The notes beneath the pieces were generated by a model that was given only the letters and a program-made list of their open reading frames with translations, was not told where the DNA came from and searched no databases. 64,000 nt of DNA. It comes from an uncultured Eubacterium sp. Its GTDB lineage: Bacteria; Bacillota; Clostridia; Lachnospirales; Lachnospiraceae. Each line of letters begins with the position of its first letter. The stretch's first letter is position 1. The DNA lies in the NCBI GenBank assembly GCA_910584875.1, contig CAJUDA010000007.1, positions 62,001-126,000 of the forward strand, read 5' to 3'. Of this stretch, positions 53,255 through 62,141 are shown one piece after another. The position numbers were made by a program, and so were the translations under genes.

Positions 53255-54214
53255 ATGATTAAGAATTTAAAAGAATTAGAAACAAAATTTCAGTTTAGGG
53301 ATTTTCCATTAAATATTGGATTGGAGGTTGGAAATTACTGCAATCTGAATTGTATTATGTGTTGTAATGATACACTGAAAAGAAAACGTGGGTATATGGA
53401 CATGCATCTGTACCGTAAGATCGTTGATGAAATTGCTGAGGTTAGTCCCAATACAAGATTATGGCTGGATTTTTATGGGGAGCCTTTGCTGGCAAGATAT
53501 AAATTGTATTTTATGATTGATTATGCCAAGAAAAAAGGAATTACTAATGTGAATTTTAACACAAATGGAACTCTGCTGGATGATGAAATGGCAGAGATGC
53601 TGTTGGATTCCGGGGTTGATTTTATCAGTGTCGATGTAGATGGATTTAGTAAAGAAGTATATGAGAAAATACGTAAGGGAGCGGACCGTGATGTTGTATA
53701 TAACAATGTTTTGAATTTTGTAGAAAAATGGAAAAAACGTGAAGGAAAAAAGCTCTATTTTGAAATTAAAGTGATAGAGATGGAAGAAAATAAACATGAG
53801 GTTCAGCAAATAGTAGATTACTGGCTGGAGAAAGAAGTTGGCGTTGGTGTAAGAGTGCTGAATAACTGGGGCGGAAGTCTTAAGACAGTCAAACATGATA
53901 TCAAACAGGACAGAATTGCCTGTGGAAATGCAACGGGTCAGCTGTGCATCACTTGGGAAGGAAAGGTTACTGTCTGTGCTCAGGATTGTGAAGCTGTTTT
54001 GGCTTTAGGTGATCTGCATTCAGAATCGCTTCAGGAAATCTGGCAGAAGAAACGCCAGTTTATAGAACGGCATATGGAGCATAAGTTTGATGAATTACCA
54101 GAGCTCTGTCAGCAGTGTACAAGCTGGGCACTGGTCGGAAGCGAGGAGCATTATAGTCCTACAGGTGAAAAATATGACCGTTCATATGAATTTGATGATT
54201 CAATGGTTCAATAA
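53255..54214 (+). CDS. Radical SAM protein with SPASM-type C-terminus
   Basis: 319 aa; ATG 53255 behind AAGGA. The [4Fe-4S] motif is NYCNLNCIMC (CX3CX2C, ~residues 28-35). SAM-domain strings include DFYGEPLL, NFNTNGTLL and SVDVDGF. C-terminal cysteines (CAQDCEAVLALGDL...LCQQC) form a SPASM-like auxiliary-cluster region. Such proteins modify peptides or sugars by radical chemistry. No precursor peptide is evident, so a sugar or lipid substrate in this glycan operon is more likely. Substrate unknown. Confidence 0.85.
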   Translation: MIKNLKELETKFQFRDFPLNIGLEVGNYCNLNCIMCCNDTLKRKRGYMDMHLYRKIVDEIAEVSPNTRLWLDFYGEPLLARYKLYFMIDYAKKKGITNVNFNTNGTLLDDEMAEMLLDSGVDFISVDVDGFSKEVYEKIRKGADRDVVYNNVLNFVEKWKKREGKKLYFEIKVIEMEENKHEVQQIVDYWLEKEVGVGVRVLNNWGGSLKTVKHDIKQDRIACGNATGQLCITWEGKVTVCAQDCEAVLALGDLHSESLQEIWQKKRQFIERHMEHKFDELPELCQQCTSWALVGSEEHYSPTGEKYDRSYEFDDSMVQ

Positions 54215-54252
54215 CGGATTGTTCCAGAAATAGTATAGAAATGGAGAACGTT

Positions 54253-55077
54253 ATGAAGAGAGTGATAGGGATTTTTGGTGTGCCCCGTTCGGGGACTTCC
54301 TGGCTGGGGCAGATTTTTAACAGTTCACCAGAAACAAGATTTGCTTACCAGCCTATGTTTGCCGAGGCATTTCGTGACCAGATTCATGCCAGAAGCACAG
54401 CAGAAGAAATGCGGGGATATCTGAAAAAAATTTATGATTCACAGCAGGATTTTTTAACTCAGGAAGATGGGAAGGCAAAAAGCCGCAGACTTGTTTTTAA
54501 TAAAAATAGCGATAGTCCTGAAGTTTTTGTCTTTAAAGAAGTTATGTATTTATATATGATACCGCGATTTTTAAGAAACCTTCCTGAAATGAAAGTGATC
54601 CTGCTTTTGAGAAATCCTTATGATGTTTTGAAATCATGGTATAATGCACCAAAAGAATTTTATCCAGAGTGGGATATTGAAGAAGAGTGGAGATTTGCTC
54701 AAAGTAAAAACTGGTTTCTGCCAGAAAGATATTATGGATTCCACCGCTGGCAGGAGTCGATTGTCCTGGCATCACAACTGGAAAGGGAATTTCCGGATCG
54801 GGTATATATTTTGAAGTATGAAGATCTGGATGAAGCTCCAATAGAATATGCAATGAAAATATTTGATTTTTGTGAGTTAGCCTGGCAGGAGCAGACAAAT
54901 GATTTTATCACCCAGTCCCGAAATGAAACAGAGTCAGATCCATACAGTGTGTTTCGCAATCCGGTTGATCGAAAGAAATCTATGGCAGAATTGCCAGAAA
55001 ATATTAAAATGATGATTCAACAGGAAATGAACTTATTTTCCGAGGCTGAGTCATGGTATCAAGGAGATTATAATTGA
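54253..55077 (+). CDS. PAPS-dependent sulfotransferase-like protein
   Basis: 274 aa; ATG 54253 with GGAG six bases upstream. The 5'-phosphosulfate loop is FGVPRSGTSWLGQIF at the N-terminus and the 3'-phosphate motif is VILLLRNPYDVLKSWYNAP (~residues 115-135). KYEDLDEAPIEYA matches the sulfotransferase helix. It would add sulfate to a glycan hydroxyl if PAPS is available. Its stop overlaps the next start (TTGA). Confidence 0.82.
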   Translation: MKRVIGIFGVPRSGTSWLGQIFNSSPETRFAYQPMFAEAFRDQIHARSTAEEMRGYLKKIYDSQQDFLTQEDGKAKSRRLVFNKNSDSPEVFVFKEVMYLYMIPRFLRNLPEMKVILLLRNPYDVLKSWYNAPKEFYPEWDIEEEWRFAQSKNWFLPERYYGFHRWQESIVLASQLEREFPDRVYILKYEDLDEAPIEYAMKIFDFCELAWQEQTNDFITQSRNETESDPYSVFRNPVDRKKSMAELPENIKMMIQQEMNLFSEAESWYQGDYN

Positions 55078-56264
55078 AAAAATTAATGTGTCTGGGAGGC
55101 AATTATTTCCAAATGACAGCGGTAAAGGCAGCTAAGCGTCTGGGATATCATGTCATAGATGTTGATTATCTGCCAGAAAATCCTGCACATAAATTTGCAG
55201 ATGAATATTATAACATTAGTACGCTGGATAAAAAAAACGTGTTACAGCTTGCTAAAGAGAAGGAAATTGATGGTATTATTTCATATGCTTCGGATGTTTC
55301 AGCACTGACAGCGTCCTATGTGGCAGAACAGATGGGATTGCCTGCTAATCCATATGAAACAGTCAAAGTGATGACAAGAAAGGATCTCTTTCATCCTTTT
55401 TTGCGTGACAATGGATTTTTTGTACCGGATGTGTCGTCTGTACAGAGTGTTGAGGATGTATATGATTTTTATGATAAGTATAGTGATATTATACTGAAAC
55501 CAGTTAATTCATCAGGAAGCAAAGGCGTGACCAGAATAACCCAAAAGTCACAGGTCGTGCAGGCATTTCAATATGCAAAAGAATACTCCCGTGATACGGT
55601 TCTGATTGCAGAACAATTTGTTGAGCGTGAGGGTATGCAGGTAGCTGGGGATGCTTTTGTTGTAAATGGGGAAATAAGGTATTTTGGTATAGCAAATGAG
55701 CATTTTGATTGTGATAGCAGTCCACTGGTACCAATCGGTGAAAGTTTCCCATCCGGTTTAGCTGAAGAGAAGGCGGAAAGAGCCCGAAGAGAAATTCAAA
55801 AAGCGATTGAACTGCTTGGATTCAAAACTGGTCCTATAAATTTGGATTTCATGTTCGATAAGAGAGGAAATGTATTTATTATTGAATTAGGACCAAGGAG
55901 CGGTGGCAACTTAATATCTGATGCTATTTGTCTGGGGAGTGATATTGATCTGGCTGCCTATGCGGTAAAAGCGGCGGTAGGAGAGGACTTATCCCAGATA
56001 GAGGAAAAGCCATTCCATGATTTTGTTGCCTCTTATATTTTTCATTCTTTGGAAGATGGTGTATTCCGGGGATTGAATATCAGTAAGGAGATGCAGGAAA
56101 AATTAGTTTCTTATGATTTCTTCGTACAACCCGGACAAAGCATATATCGTTATATAAATGGCGCATATGGAATTGGTGCTGCATTATTGAAATTTAGTTC
56201 ATATGAAGAAATGATGTATATGATGGAAAATATGAATGAGTTTTATGATGTATTGACTGAGTAA
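55074..56264 (+). CDS. ATP-grasp ligase (carboxylate-amine ligase type)
   Basis: 396 aa; TTG start 55074 fixed by AAGGAG (55061-55066) and coupled to the sulfotransferase. Preceded by a Rossmann-like pre-ATP-grasp domain (MCLGGNYFQMTAVKAAKRLGYHVIDVDY). The ATP-grasp core is LKPVNSSGSKGVTRI and GPINLDFMFDKRGNVFIIELGPRSGGNL (Mg-binding Glu/Asn). It likely forms an amide between a carboxylate and an amine, for example attaching an amino acid to a sugar. Last gene of the glycan block. Confidence 0.82.
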   Translation: MKKLMCLGGNYFQMTAVKAAKRLGYHVIDVDYLPENPAHKFADEYYNISTLDKKNVLQLAKEKEIDGIISYASDVSALTASYVAEQMGLPANPYETVKVMTRKDLFHPFLRDNGFFVPDVSSVQSVEDVYDFYDKYSDIILKPVNSSGSKGVTRITQKSQVVQAFQYAKEYSRDTVLIAEQFVEREGMQVAGDAFVVNGEIRYFGIANEHFDCDSSPLVPIGESFPSGLAEEKAERARREIQKAIELLGFKTGPINLDFMFDKRGNVFIIELGPRSGGNLISDAICLGSDIDLAAYAVKAAVGEDLSQIEEKPFHDFVASYIFHSLEDGVFRGLNISKEMQEKLVSYDFFVQPGQSIYRYINGAYGIGAALLKFSSYEEMMYMMENMNEFYDVLTE

Positions 56265-56271
56265 TAAAAAG

Positions 56272-56327
56272 ACTCCTTTTTAACAGAACATGATTGTTTG
56301 CATTCTGTTAAAAAGGAGTTATTTTTT
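56272..56327. terminator. Strong bidirectional terminator
   Basis: A perfect 17-bp stem (56272-56288 with 56303-56319, 14-nt loop) is flanked by T6 on the plus strand and by an A-run giving U's on the minus strand. It ends both the glycan operon and the convergent surface-protein gene. Confidence 0.95.
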
Positions 56328-56357
56328 ATGCTTTTTTCAGAACATTAATACTGATTA

Positions 56358-56939
56358 TTATGCAATTGTTAATTCGATATAAACTGTAGTGTTTGCTGTA
56401 TCATCAAATACTACCTTCAAGTAACGTTTATCACCTACAGAAGCACCGCCCCAATTTGTGCCAGGAACTGTAATAGCGCCATCTGTAAGAGTTAATGTGG
56501 TAGTCAGATATTCCCCGGATTTATTATTTGTTCTGCTCATGGTAGCAGTAGCTGTTGTTGCAGCCAGTGAACCTGCACCCAGAGAGATATCGGAGATCAC
56601 TAAATCTGTGCCTTTTGTAAAGGTAGCAGTTTCAGGAGCAGATGGAGCCTGATCATTTGTGATAGTCAATGTGATATATTTGGTAGTCTTTTTGGTATCA
56701 TTAAATACTACTTTCAGGAAACGTGTATCACCAATTGCAGCACCGCCCCATGTTGTGCCAGGAATTGTTACACTATTACCATTCAGAGGCAATGTGGTAG
56801 TCAGATATTCCCCAGTTTTACTGTTTGTTCTGCTCATAGTTATAGTTGCTTTTGTTGCAGCCAGGCTTCCGGATCCTAAGGAGATACCAGAAATTGTGGT
56901 GTCCTTACCTTTTACAAATGATGCAGCTTCAGGAGCAGA
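56358..56939 (-). repeat. Tandem ~99-codon repeat within the surface-protein gene
   Basis: Two copies (56643-56939 and 56358-56642) with strong DNA- and protein-level similarity, giving a site for recombination-driven length change. Confidence 0.85.
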
Positions 56940-57734
56940 TGGAGCTACTTTATGTTTCTCAAGAGTCCATGCAACTTCTACAGCAGGAGCAGCACTTTCA
57001 ACCCATTTTGCCTCGGTATTTGTGTTACATGCACCTTCCATTTTGAATGTCAATGCAGAAAACTTGGAAGCGTCAAAAGCCGAGTCTAATACATAATCAT
57101 ATTTGCTGTTTGCTGTATCATATACAGTTTTGTATGCACCTTCCGGAGCAGCGTCTAATGTTTTTGTAACAGTAGCCCCATCTTTTGCGGTAAGTGCAAT
57201 AGGATCATCATCGCCGGCAATAAGACCAAGATACATGCTGGTAGAACTATCGTTTTCAGCAAAAGTAGAACTATCAGCCAGACTGATGTTATAAGCTTCA
57301 GCAGCTCCATCTGCGCTCGTCAGATCTCCTGCTGTCGCTGTCAATGTAACATCAACGATTCCTGTACTCTTGTTTGTTACAGAAAGCGGATCACTTACAT
57401 GACTGTAGTTTCCATCACTGTTCTTAAAAAACAAAGAAGCGTTTGCTTCAAAAGATTCTGTGTGTTTCTTGTCAGCATCTCCGCTGGTTGCTTTGATCAA
57501 TCCCTGTGGATCGAGGATAAAAGCAAAGTTAGTAGTGTCAGCATCCGTAGGCATAACAACTTTAAAGATGTCTTTGTTGATGATACCTTCTACTTCACCA
57601 GAACCAGATGCCGAACCTTGTGCAGCATCCTCTGAATCAGCTGTAGTATCTGCTACTGCTGCATGGGAAACCGGGGTAAAAAGCATTGCACAAGACATTG
57701 CCAAAGCTGTTACCGCAATCAATTTTTTCTTCAT
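56358..57734 (-). CDS. Secreted surface protein with two tandem C-terminal repeats
   Basis: 458 aa with a clear signal peptide (MKKKLIAVTALAMSCAMLFTPVSHA). Residues ~45-250 form a beta-rich domain (IFKVVMPTDAD...FAFILDPQGLI...LSVTNKSTGIVDVTLTATAG...VEVAWTLEK). Residues 266-364 and 365-458 are two ~95-99 aa repeats (SAPE, ISLGSGSLAAT, MSRTN, GEYLTTTL, WGGA, LKVVF shared). No LPXTG or lysines suited to sortase seen. Possibly an S-layer, pilus or matrix-like protein displayed with the membrane protein upstream. It is rich in Thr/Ala/Asp with few charged Lys/Arg. Confidence 0.75.
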   Translation of the reverse strand: MKKKLIAVTALAMSCAMLFTPVSHAAVADTTADSEDAAQGSASGSGEVEGIINKDIFKVVMPTDADTTNFAFILDPQGLIKATSGDADKKHTESFEANASLFFKNSDGNYSHVSDPLSVTNKSTGIVDVTLTATAGDLTSADGAAEAYNISLADSSTFAENDSSTSMYLGLIAGDDDPIALTAKDGATVTKTLDAAPEGAYKTVYDTANSKYDYVLDSAFDASKFSALTFKMEGACNTNTEAKWVESAAPAVEVAWTLEKHKVAPSAPEAASFVKGKDTTISGISLGSGSLAATKATITMSRTNSKTGEYLTTTLPLNGNSVTIPGTTWGGAAIGDTRFLKVVFNDTKKTTKYITLTITNDQAPSAPETATFTKGTDLVISDISLGAGSLAATTATATMSRTNNKSGEYLTTTLTLTDGAITVPGTNWGGASVGDKRYLKVVFDDTANTTVYIELTIA

Positions 57735-57779
57735 ATTTTGATTCCTCCTTGAATAAATATAATTTTTGGGAAAACAATA

Positions 57780-58328
57780 TTAGTCTGCCACATGGATTTT
57801 TAAATTGATATTTAGCTTACTTACCGGGTTTCCAGAAGAATCTAATAAATGATATGTAAGCATACACGCATGAGTGCCAGCATCTAATGGCTTATCTAAC
57901 GTAATGTTTTCCAAATGACTGCCTACAGGAATAATGGGAGATTTCAATATAGCTTCACCTGTGTCGTTACGGATTACATCAAAATAAACATCGTTGGCAT
58001 TTGAGGTAGAGTTTTCTACATAGGCATTCGTAGAAGCAGAGTCGCCTTTTTCAAATTCCCAGGTTGTATTCATTGTGACTTCGTACTGGCCTGCCTGTGT
58101 TTTTTCTTTCATTTGTTCCAACGTTTCCTCAACATTTTCAGGAGTAACTACAACGTTTCGTTTTTCTGTGGTGTCCAACTTGAAAAACAAAAGTAACCCA
58201 ATAATACCAAATATTATAATAACAGCCAAAATACATATGAAGATAACAATATTTTTTTTATGAGTTTTTGTACCATTGCCGATGTGTAGTTTTTCTGAAA
58301 TCCGTTCCTGACTTGATTGTTTTGCCAT
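57780..58328 (-). CDS. Membrane-anchored extracellular protein
   Basis: 182 aa. Cytosolic ~25-residue polar N-terminus, then one strong membrane helix (IVIFICILAVIIIFGIIGLLLFF), then an extracellular domain of ~130 aa with beta-strand character (YEVTMNTTWEFEKGDSASTNAYV; LDAGTHACMLTYHLLDSSGNPVSKLNINLKIHV). No enzyme motif. Same strand as and just upstream of the secreted surface protein (45-bp gap), so the pair probably acts together, for example as anchor and displayed subunit. Confidence 0.75.
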   Translation of the reverse strand: MAKQSSQERISEKLHIGNGTKTHKKNIVIFICILAVIIIFGIIGLLLFFKLDTTEKRNVVVTPENVEETLEQMKEKTQAGQYEVTMNTTWEFEKGDSASTNAYVENSTSNANDVYFDVIRNDTGEAILKSPIIPVGSHLENITLDKPLDAGTHACMLTYHLLDSSGNPVSKLNINLKIHVAD

Positions 58329-58374
58329 AAATAATTCTCTTCACCTCCTTGGTAAAACCATTCCTGTAATAACT

Positions 58375-58402
58375 ATATCGGATGTTTTAATATATTATTT
58401 TA
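58375..58402 (-). promoter_or_regulatory. Candidate SigD-type promoter of the surface-protein pair
   Basis: Minus strand: TAAA (58399-58402), 16-nt spacer, TCCGATAT (58375-58382), 47 bp upstream of the membrane protein start. The spacer is one longer than in the flagellar promoters here, and the region is A+T-rich, so this is tentative. Confidence 0.4.
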
Positions 58403-58532
58403 ATAAATAAGGATAATTTTTCGTATTTTTTTTACATATTTGGTCAAATTTGGAACTATAATTTTATTCTTGCTATTTCCCCCTGTTTTCATTACAATAA
58501 ACATAGTGACAGCAAATTATGATGGAGAAGGG

Positions 58533-59414
58533 ATGACCATGTCGGAAAATGTATTGTGCAGCTGTAGCCATGTTTCGCTCAAAGCAGAAAAAGAAACCGT
58601 ATTAGAGGACTTTTCCCTGTCTGTCAGGGAGAAGGAACTGATCGCGCTGATTTCAGAAGATGACAGTGCAGGGGCTGTATTGAGGCTGATGGCGGGATTG
58701 TATGTGCCGGATCAGGGTAAAATGGTGTATTCAGACATGGTGAACCGGGACAGAAAAGTTTTTCCCAAAAAGATCCAGTATGTGCCGGACGACATTGTCT
58801 GCTATGCCGGACTGAGTGTGAGAGAGTTTCTGCACGGGATGGCGGGACGGGACGAACAGATGGCGTCGGAGGCAGCAGGGCTGCTTGCGGTGTTTGGTAT
58901 TGATGAGAATGAGGCATTGCTGGAGATGACCTTTGGGCAGAACCGGCTGGTCGCCATGATACAGGCTATGATGGCAAAACCGGCATTGCTGTTGATGGAC
59001 CGGCCATATGATATGCTGGGGGATAAAGAGTACAAGCTCTTATTAAAGGAAATGATCGGTCAGTATTATGAGGGGACTGCTATGGTGATCGCGGCAGAAC
59101 GCTTTGAGGATGTGGTGATGCCGTGCCATCGGTATCTGTTTATGAATGAGGGGAAAGTCACTGCACGTTATAACAGGAGCCGGCTTCCCCGGCTGTCGAA
59201 GGTTGTTACTATGTGGGGTGGGGATGCGTCTGCCTTTCAACAGGAGAAGATGGAGGTTCTTGTCCGGAGAAAGCAGTATGTCCGGTTTCTTTACCGGGAA
59301 CAGAATGTACAGGATCTGGCGGCACAACTGGTGAGATCAGGCTGTGAGAATTTTAATATAGAAGAACTTTCGATGGAGGAAGAGATCTTCCACAATTATG
59401 AAAGGTGGCTGTGA
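58533..59414 (+). CDS. ABC-transporter ATPase-like protein with degenerate nucleotide-binding motifs
   Basis: 293 aa; ATG 58533 (GGAG at 58524-58527; 58539 also possible). Overall ABC layout is kept (LEDFSLSVREKELIALIS, LRLMAGLYVPDQGKMVY, PALLLMDRP), but the Walker A glycine-lysine-threonine is missing (SEDDSAGAVLR at that place), the LSGGQ signature is MTFGQNR, and the Walker B glutamate is Arg (MDRPYD). It is probably a non-hydrolysing or strongly altered partner of the membrane protein encoded next, not a standard transporter motor. Confidence 0.75.
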   Translation: MTMSENVLCSCSHVSLKAEKETVLEDFSLSVREKELIALISEDDSAGAVLRLMAGLYVPDQGKMVYSDMVNRDRKVFPKKIQYVPDDIVCYAGLSVREFLHGMAGRDEQMASEAAGLLAVFGIDENEALLEMTFGQNRLVAMIQAMMAKPALLLMDRPYDMLGDKEYKLLLKEMIGQYYEGTAMVIAAERFEDVVMPCHRYLFMNEGKVTARYNRSRLPRLSKVVTMWGGDASAFQQEKMEVLVRRKQYVRFLYREQNVQDLAAQLVRSGCENFNIEELSMEEEIFHNYERWL

Positions 59415-60265
59415 TGAATACCGTTTTGTATTTTGAACTCAGGAGGAAGCGGAGAAACCTGTTTAAATATGCGGTTGTTCCGGCAGTGGTATCATTGGTG
59501 CTGTTTGTGGTCTGTATGGCGACGGATGCCTTTTTTCCTTTTATAAATAGAACATATATGAAGTGGCCGGATATGGTAAAGGATCTGCTTAGCCTGAAAC
59601 CGTGGTCGGGAGATCTGTGGCTGAATGTATGGCAGTTATTTGCATTGTGTTATCCGTTCTATCTGATTTATATGATGATGACAGAGACTGCAGAGGCATT
59701 GTCAGAGGAAGACCGGCTGGAGACAGTGGTCTATCTGCATAATGCCGGTGTTGACAGAAAAATGATGTTTGGGGCGAAGCTGCTTGTCTGGGCAGGAGAG
59801 GTTTTTGCCTGCTGTGGTTCTTTACTGGTATTACATGTGGCATTTGCAGCGATACTGCGGCAGCAGCAGGGGATGAAAAATGCCTTCTATTATTATACCA
59901 TATTATTTTTGGTATGTATGCTGTATCTTTCCATTGTACTTTTTATGGCAGTCTGCAGGGCAGAGAGAGGCGTTACGGCAGACCAGGTGACGGCAGTTCT
60001 GATTTTACCCTGGCTGGTTTCACGGATTCCGGCATTGATGCGTTTTATATCGGAGCTTCTTGTATTGACAGGGAGGGAGGGGAAGCTGTCCGGACAGCTG
60101 GGGGACATGGGGCATCGGCTGGAAGCAATGACGGTCCTGTCCCCGCTTACCTGGAGCTGGCCGGCGGTATCTATAGAAAGAAGCTATGTTGTAAGTGGGA
60201 TTGTTGTGTTTGCCATATTGACGGGGACAGCATTTTCGATTTATACTCATAGAAGGATGGGATAG
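59414..60265 (+). CDS. ABC-2-like membrane permease
   Basis: 283 aa integral membrane protein from ATG 59414, overlapping the upstream stop (TGATG). About six hydrophobic segments are seen (VVPAVVSLVLFVVCMA; WQLFALCYPFYLIYMMM; VFACCGSLLVLHVAFAAIL; YYTILFLVCMLYLSIVLFMAV; VTAVLILPWLVSRIPAL; SGIVVFAILTGTAFSI). Translational coupling implies that it pairs with the degenerate ATPase. Substrate unknown; it may move or organise the surface proteins encoded alongside. Confidence 0.75.
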   Translation: MNTVLYFELRRKRRNLFKYAVVPAVVSLVLFVVCMATDAFFPFINRTYMKWPDMVKDLLSLKPWSGDLWLNVWQLFALCYPFYLIYMMMTETAEALSEEDRLETVVYLHNAGVDRKMMFGAKLLVWAGEVFACCGSLLVLHVAFAAILRQQQGMKNAFYYYTILFLVCMLYLSIVLFMAVCRAERGVTADQVTAVLILPWLVSRIPALMRFISELLVLTGREGKLSGQLGDMGHRLEAMTVLSPLTWSWPAVSIERSYVVSGIVVFAILTGTAFSIYTHRRMG

Positions 60266-60335
60266 ACACAATGGACAAAGGCGGGAGTAATGTAATGGGA
60301 AAGAACAGTCGAAATATAAGAGAAAGGGGGATTGC

Positions 60336-62141
60336 ATGATGGGAGATCTGAGACCGGAAAAGAAGAATCGGTTTATATGGGATAGGGCGTTATTTCGCAG
60401 AAAGTGCATCCGCCTTATCGCATATGTCTGTGTTTTTTTTATCTTAGTAAATAAAAAACTGTCTGACAGGTCGAAAAAATGGCTGTCTGTGTCAATATGC
60501 GGTCTTGTTGTAGTGCTGGCGATGATTTTTTCTCTGGCAGGATATAAAGAGACTGAGGTCACAGGTCAGGAAGTGTCAGTGGTTGCTTTTTTACCGGAGA
60601 GCCATAATCGTGTGACAGGAGGGCAGAGGGAAGCCAGTATTGAGATGAATTGTTCCCGTGTCGCAGAGGATAAAAATAATCGTGTCGTATCAGTGGATCA
60701 GCCGGAAAATACGACTGACCAGCAGGCGAACAGGGTGGTGGATAAACCGGTACTGCTTTCACCGGTTCAGGCGCTGCTTGTGAATAATGGGGAAGAGAAA
60801 CAAAGCGGGAAGGCAGAGTTGCGGACCCAGCATCTGATTGGAGTGGGAGAAGAAAGCAGACAGAACTTTGACAGTGTGCAGTCAGTGGCTGGCATAAACA
60901 GAGCCATGCAGAATGTAGATGTGGATGGACAGTCAGTTACTGCCAGTGCGATCCGGTCAGATGGGCAGCCAGTGACGGACGGTGCGATATCAGCGGCAGG
61001 AATCCAGGAAGAAGTGCCTGTGTCTGACGTATCACCGGCGGCGGTACAGGCAGATACAGAAAAGGGAGAAGAGGCAGATGGGAAATCTGCGTCAGCTCCG
61101 GCATTTGCGTTTGATGAAGGGAAATATGTTAAGCTGCAGGGTAAGGACAAAACGATCTTTTGTACCAATGATCATAATATACAGATTGTTATGCCGGATC
61201 AGACAGGGGCAGCAGAGAAAAATGGGACAGACAGGATCTGCTATGTCTATGGAGATACGCTCCGGTACTGTATGGATGTGTCCCAGAGCAGAAGCTTCCC
61301 TGTCCCGGAAAATTTTTATGGACAGGTTACTGCAAGTAGTTTTGATACCATGGGCAATCGTTCGGAACCTCTGTCCGGGTATTTTCTTGTAGAAAACCAG
61401 CCGCCGCAGATCCGGTTTTCGCAGGATGATGTTTGTACGGCGCCGTATACATTCTGGGTGAGTATCGGAGAGACAGGGAATATCGTATCCGGGATCCGTG
61501 ATGTAACATGTACTGTGAATGGAAAGCCCTATAAAATAACGAATCTGGCTGTGACGGAGAAGACATCGCTGGAGGAGGGACTGGAGGTTCCGACCCGGTG
61601 TGAATTTTCTCTTCCCTTTGCCGGGGAGGGAGAATATTCTGTTGTAGTAACAGTGACGGATTATGCAGGGAATATTGCTACGGAAGCAAAAGTGGTCCGG
61701 GTTACAAAGCCGGAACTGATATCGGTTTTTATGCCGGAAAAATTTGCGATCCATATTGATCCGCAGTGTCTTGCCGGCAGAGAACAGATTTATTCCGATG
61801 ACATTACGTTAAAAAATGATAGTGCTTTTGATGTACAGGTGACAGTAAAAGAAGTGGAAGTAACAATAAGGGATGAGGTATCGGATACGGGAGTAAAGAA
61901 GGACTGCAGTCTCTATCTGATCGCCCCGGATACGGGAGAGAAGATTCCCTTGAAGAAGGGAATCAATAAGGGGGTGTACTCGTACTGTATGGAAAAGGGA
62001 GCGGATGACCGCAAGGGAAGGCTTCGTTTTGTGGGAACTACGACAGAAGGATCTGAGGCAATGTGGGAAGATTCAGATGTGATGGTCAGGGTGAATCTTG
62101 GTTTCACAAAAGCGGGCAGACCTATACAACCGCTTCGATGA
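60336..62141 (+). CDS. Large membrane-anchored extracellular protein
   Basis: 601 aa. Two hydrophobic stretches near the N-terminus (CIRLIAYVCVFFILV, and SVSICGLVVVLAMIFSLAG) anchor it; a long Ser/Asn/Gln/Val-rich linker (~residues 75-255) follows, then Ig-like beta domains (ENFYGQVTASSFDTMGNRSEP; YSVVVTVTDYAGNIATEAKVV). Its last ~140 residues (ISVFMPEKFAIHIDPQCLAGREQIYSDDITLKNDSAFDVQVTVKEV) share a pattern with the N-terminal domain of the secreted protein at 56358. Behind AAAGGGGG, 70 bp after the permease, so likely the same operon. Its 3' end overlaps the remnant of the convergent ATPase gene. Confidence 0.72.
   Translation: MMGDLRPEKKNRFIWDRALFRRKCIRLIAYVCVFFILVNKKLSDRSKKWLSVSICGLVVVLAMIFSLAGYKETEVTGQEVSVVAFLPESHNRVTGGQREASIEMNCSRVAEDKNNRVVSVDQPENTTDQQANRVVDKPVLLSPVQALLVNNGEEKQSGKAELRTQHLIGVGEESRQNFDSVQSVAGINRAMQNVDVDGQSVTASAIRSDGQPVTDGAISAAGIQEEVPVSDVSPAAVQADTEKGEEADGKSASAPAFAFDEGKYVKLQGKDKTIFCTNDHNIQIVMPDQTGAAEKNGTDRICYVYGDTLRYCMDVSQSRSFPVPENFYGQVTASSFDTMGNRSEPLSGYFLVENQPPQIRFSQDDVCTAPYTFWVSIGETGNIVSGIRDVTCTVNGKPYKITNLAVTEKTSLEEGLEVPTRCEFSLPFAGEGEYSVVVTVTDYAGNIATEAKVVRVTKPELISVFMPEKFAIHIDPQCLAGREQIYSDDITLKNDSAFDVQVTVKEVEVTIRDEVSDTGVKKDCSLYLIAPDTGEKIPLKKGINKGVYSYCMEKGADDRKGRLRFVGTTTEGSEAMWEDSDVMVRVNLGFTKAGRPIQPLR

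Noticed and set aside
53255..56264. RiPP biosynthetic cluster (radical SAM plus ATP-grasp)
   Set aside because: No short precursor-peptide frame, protease or exporter found nearby; glycan tailoring is more consistent with the operon.
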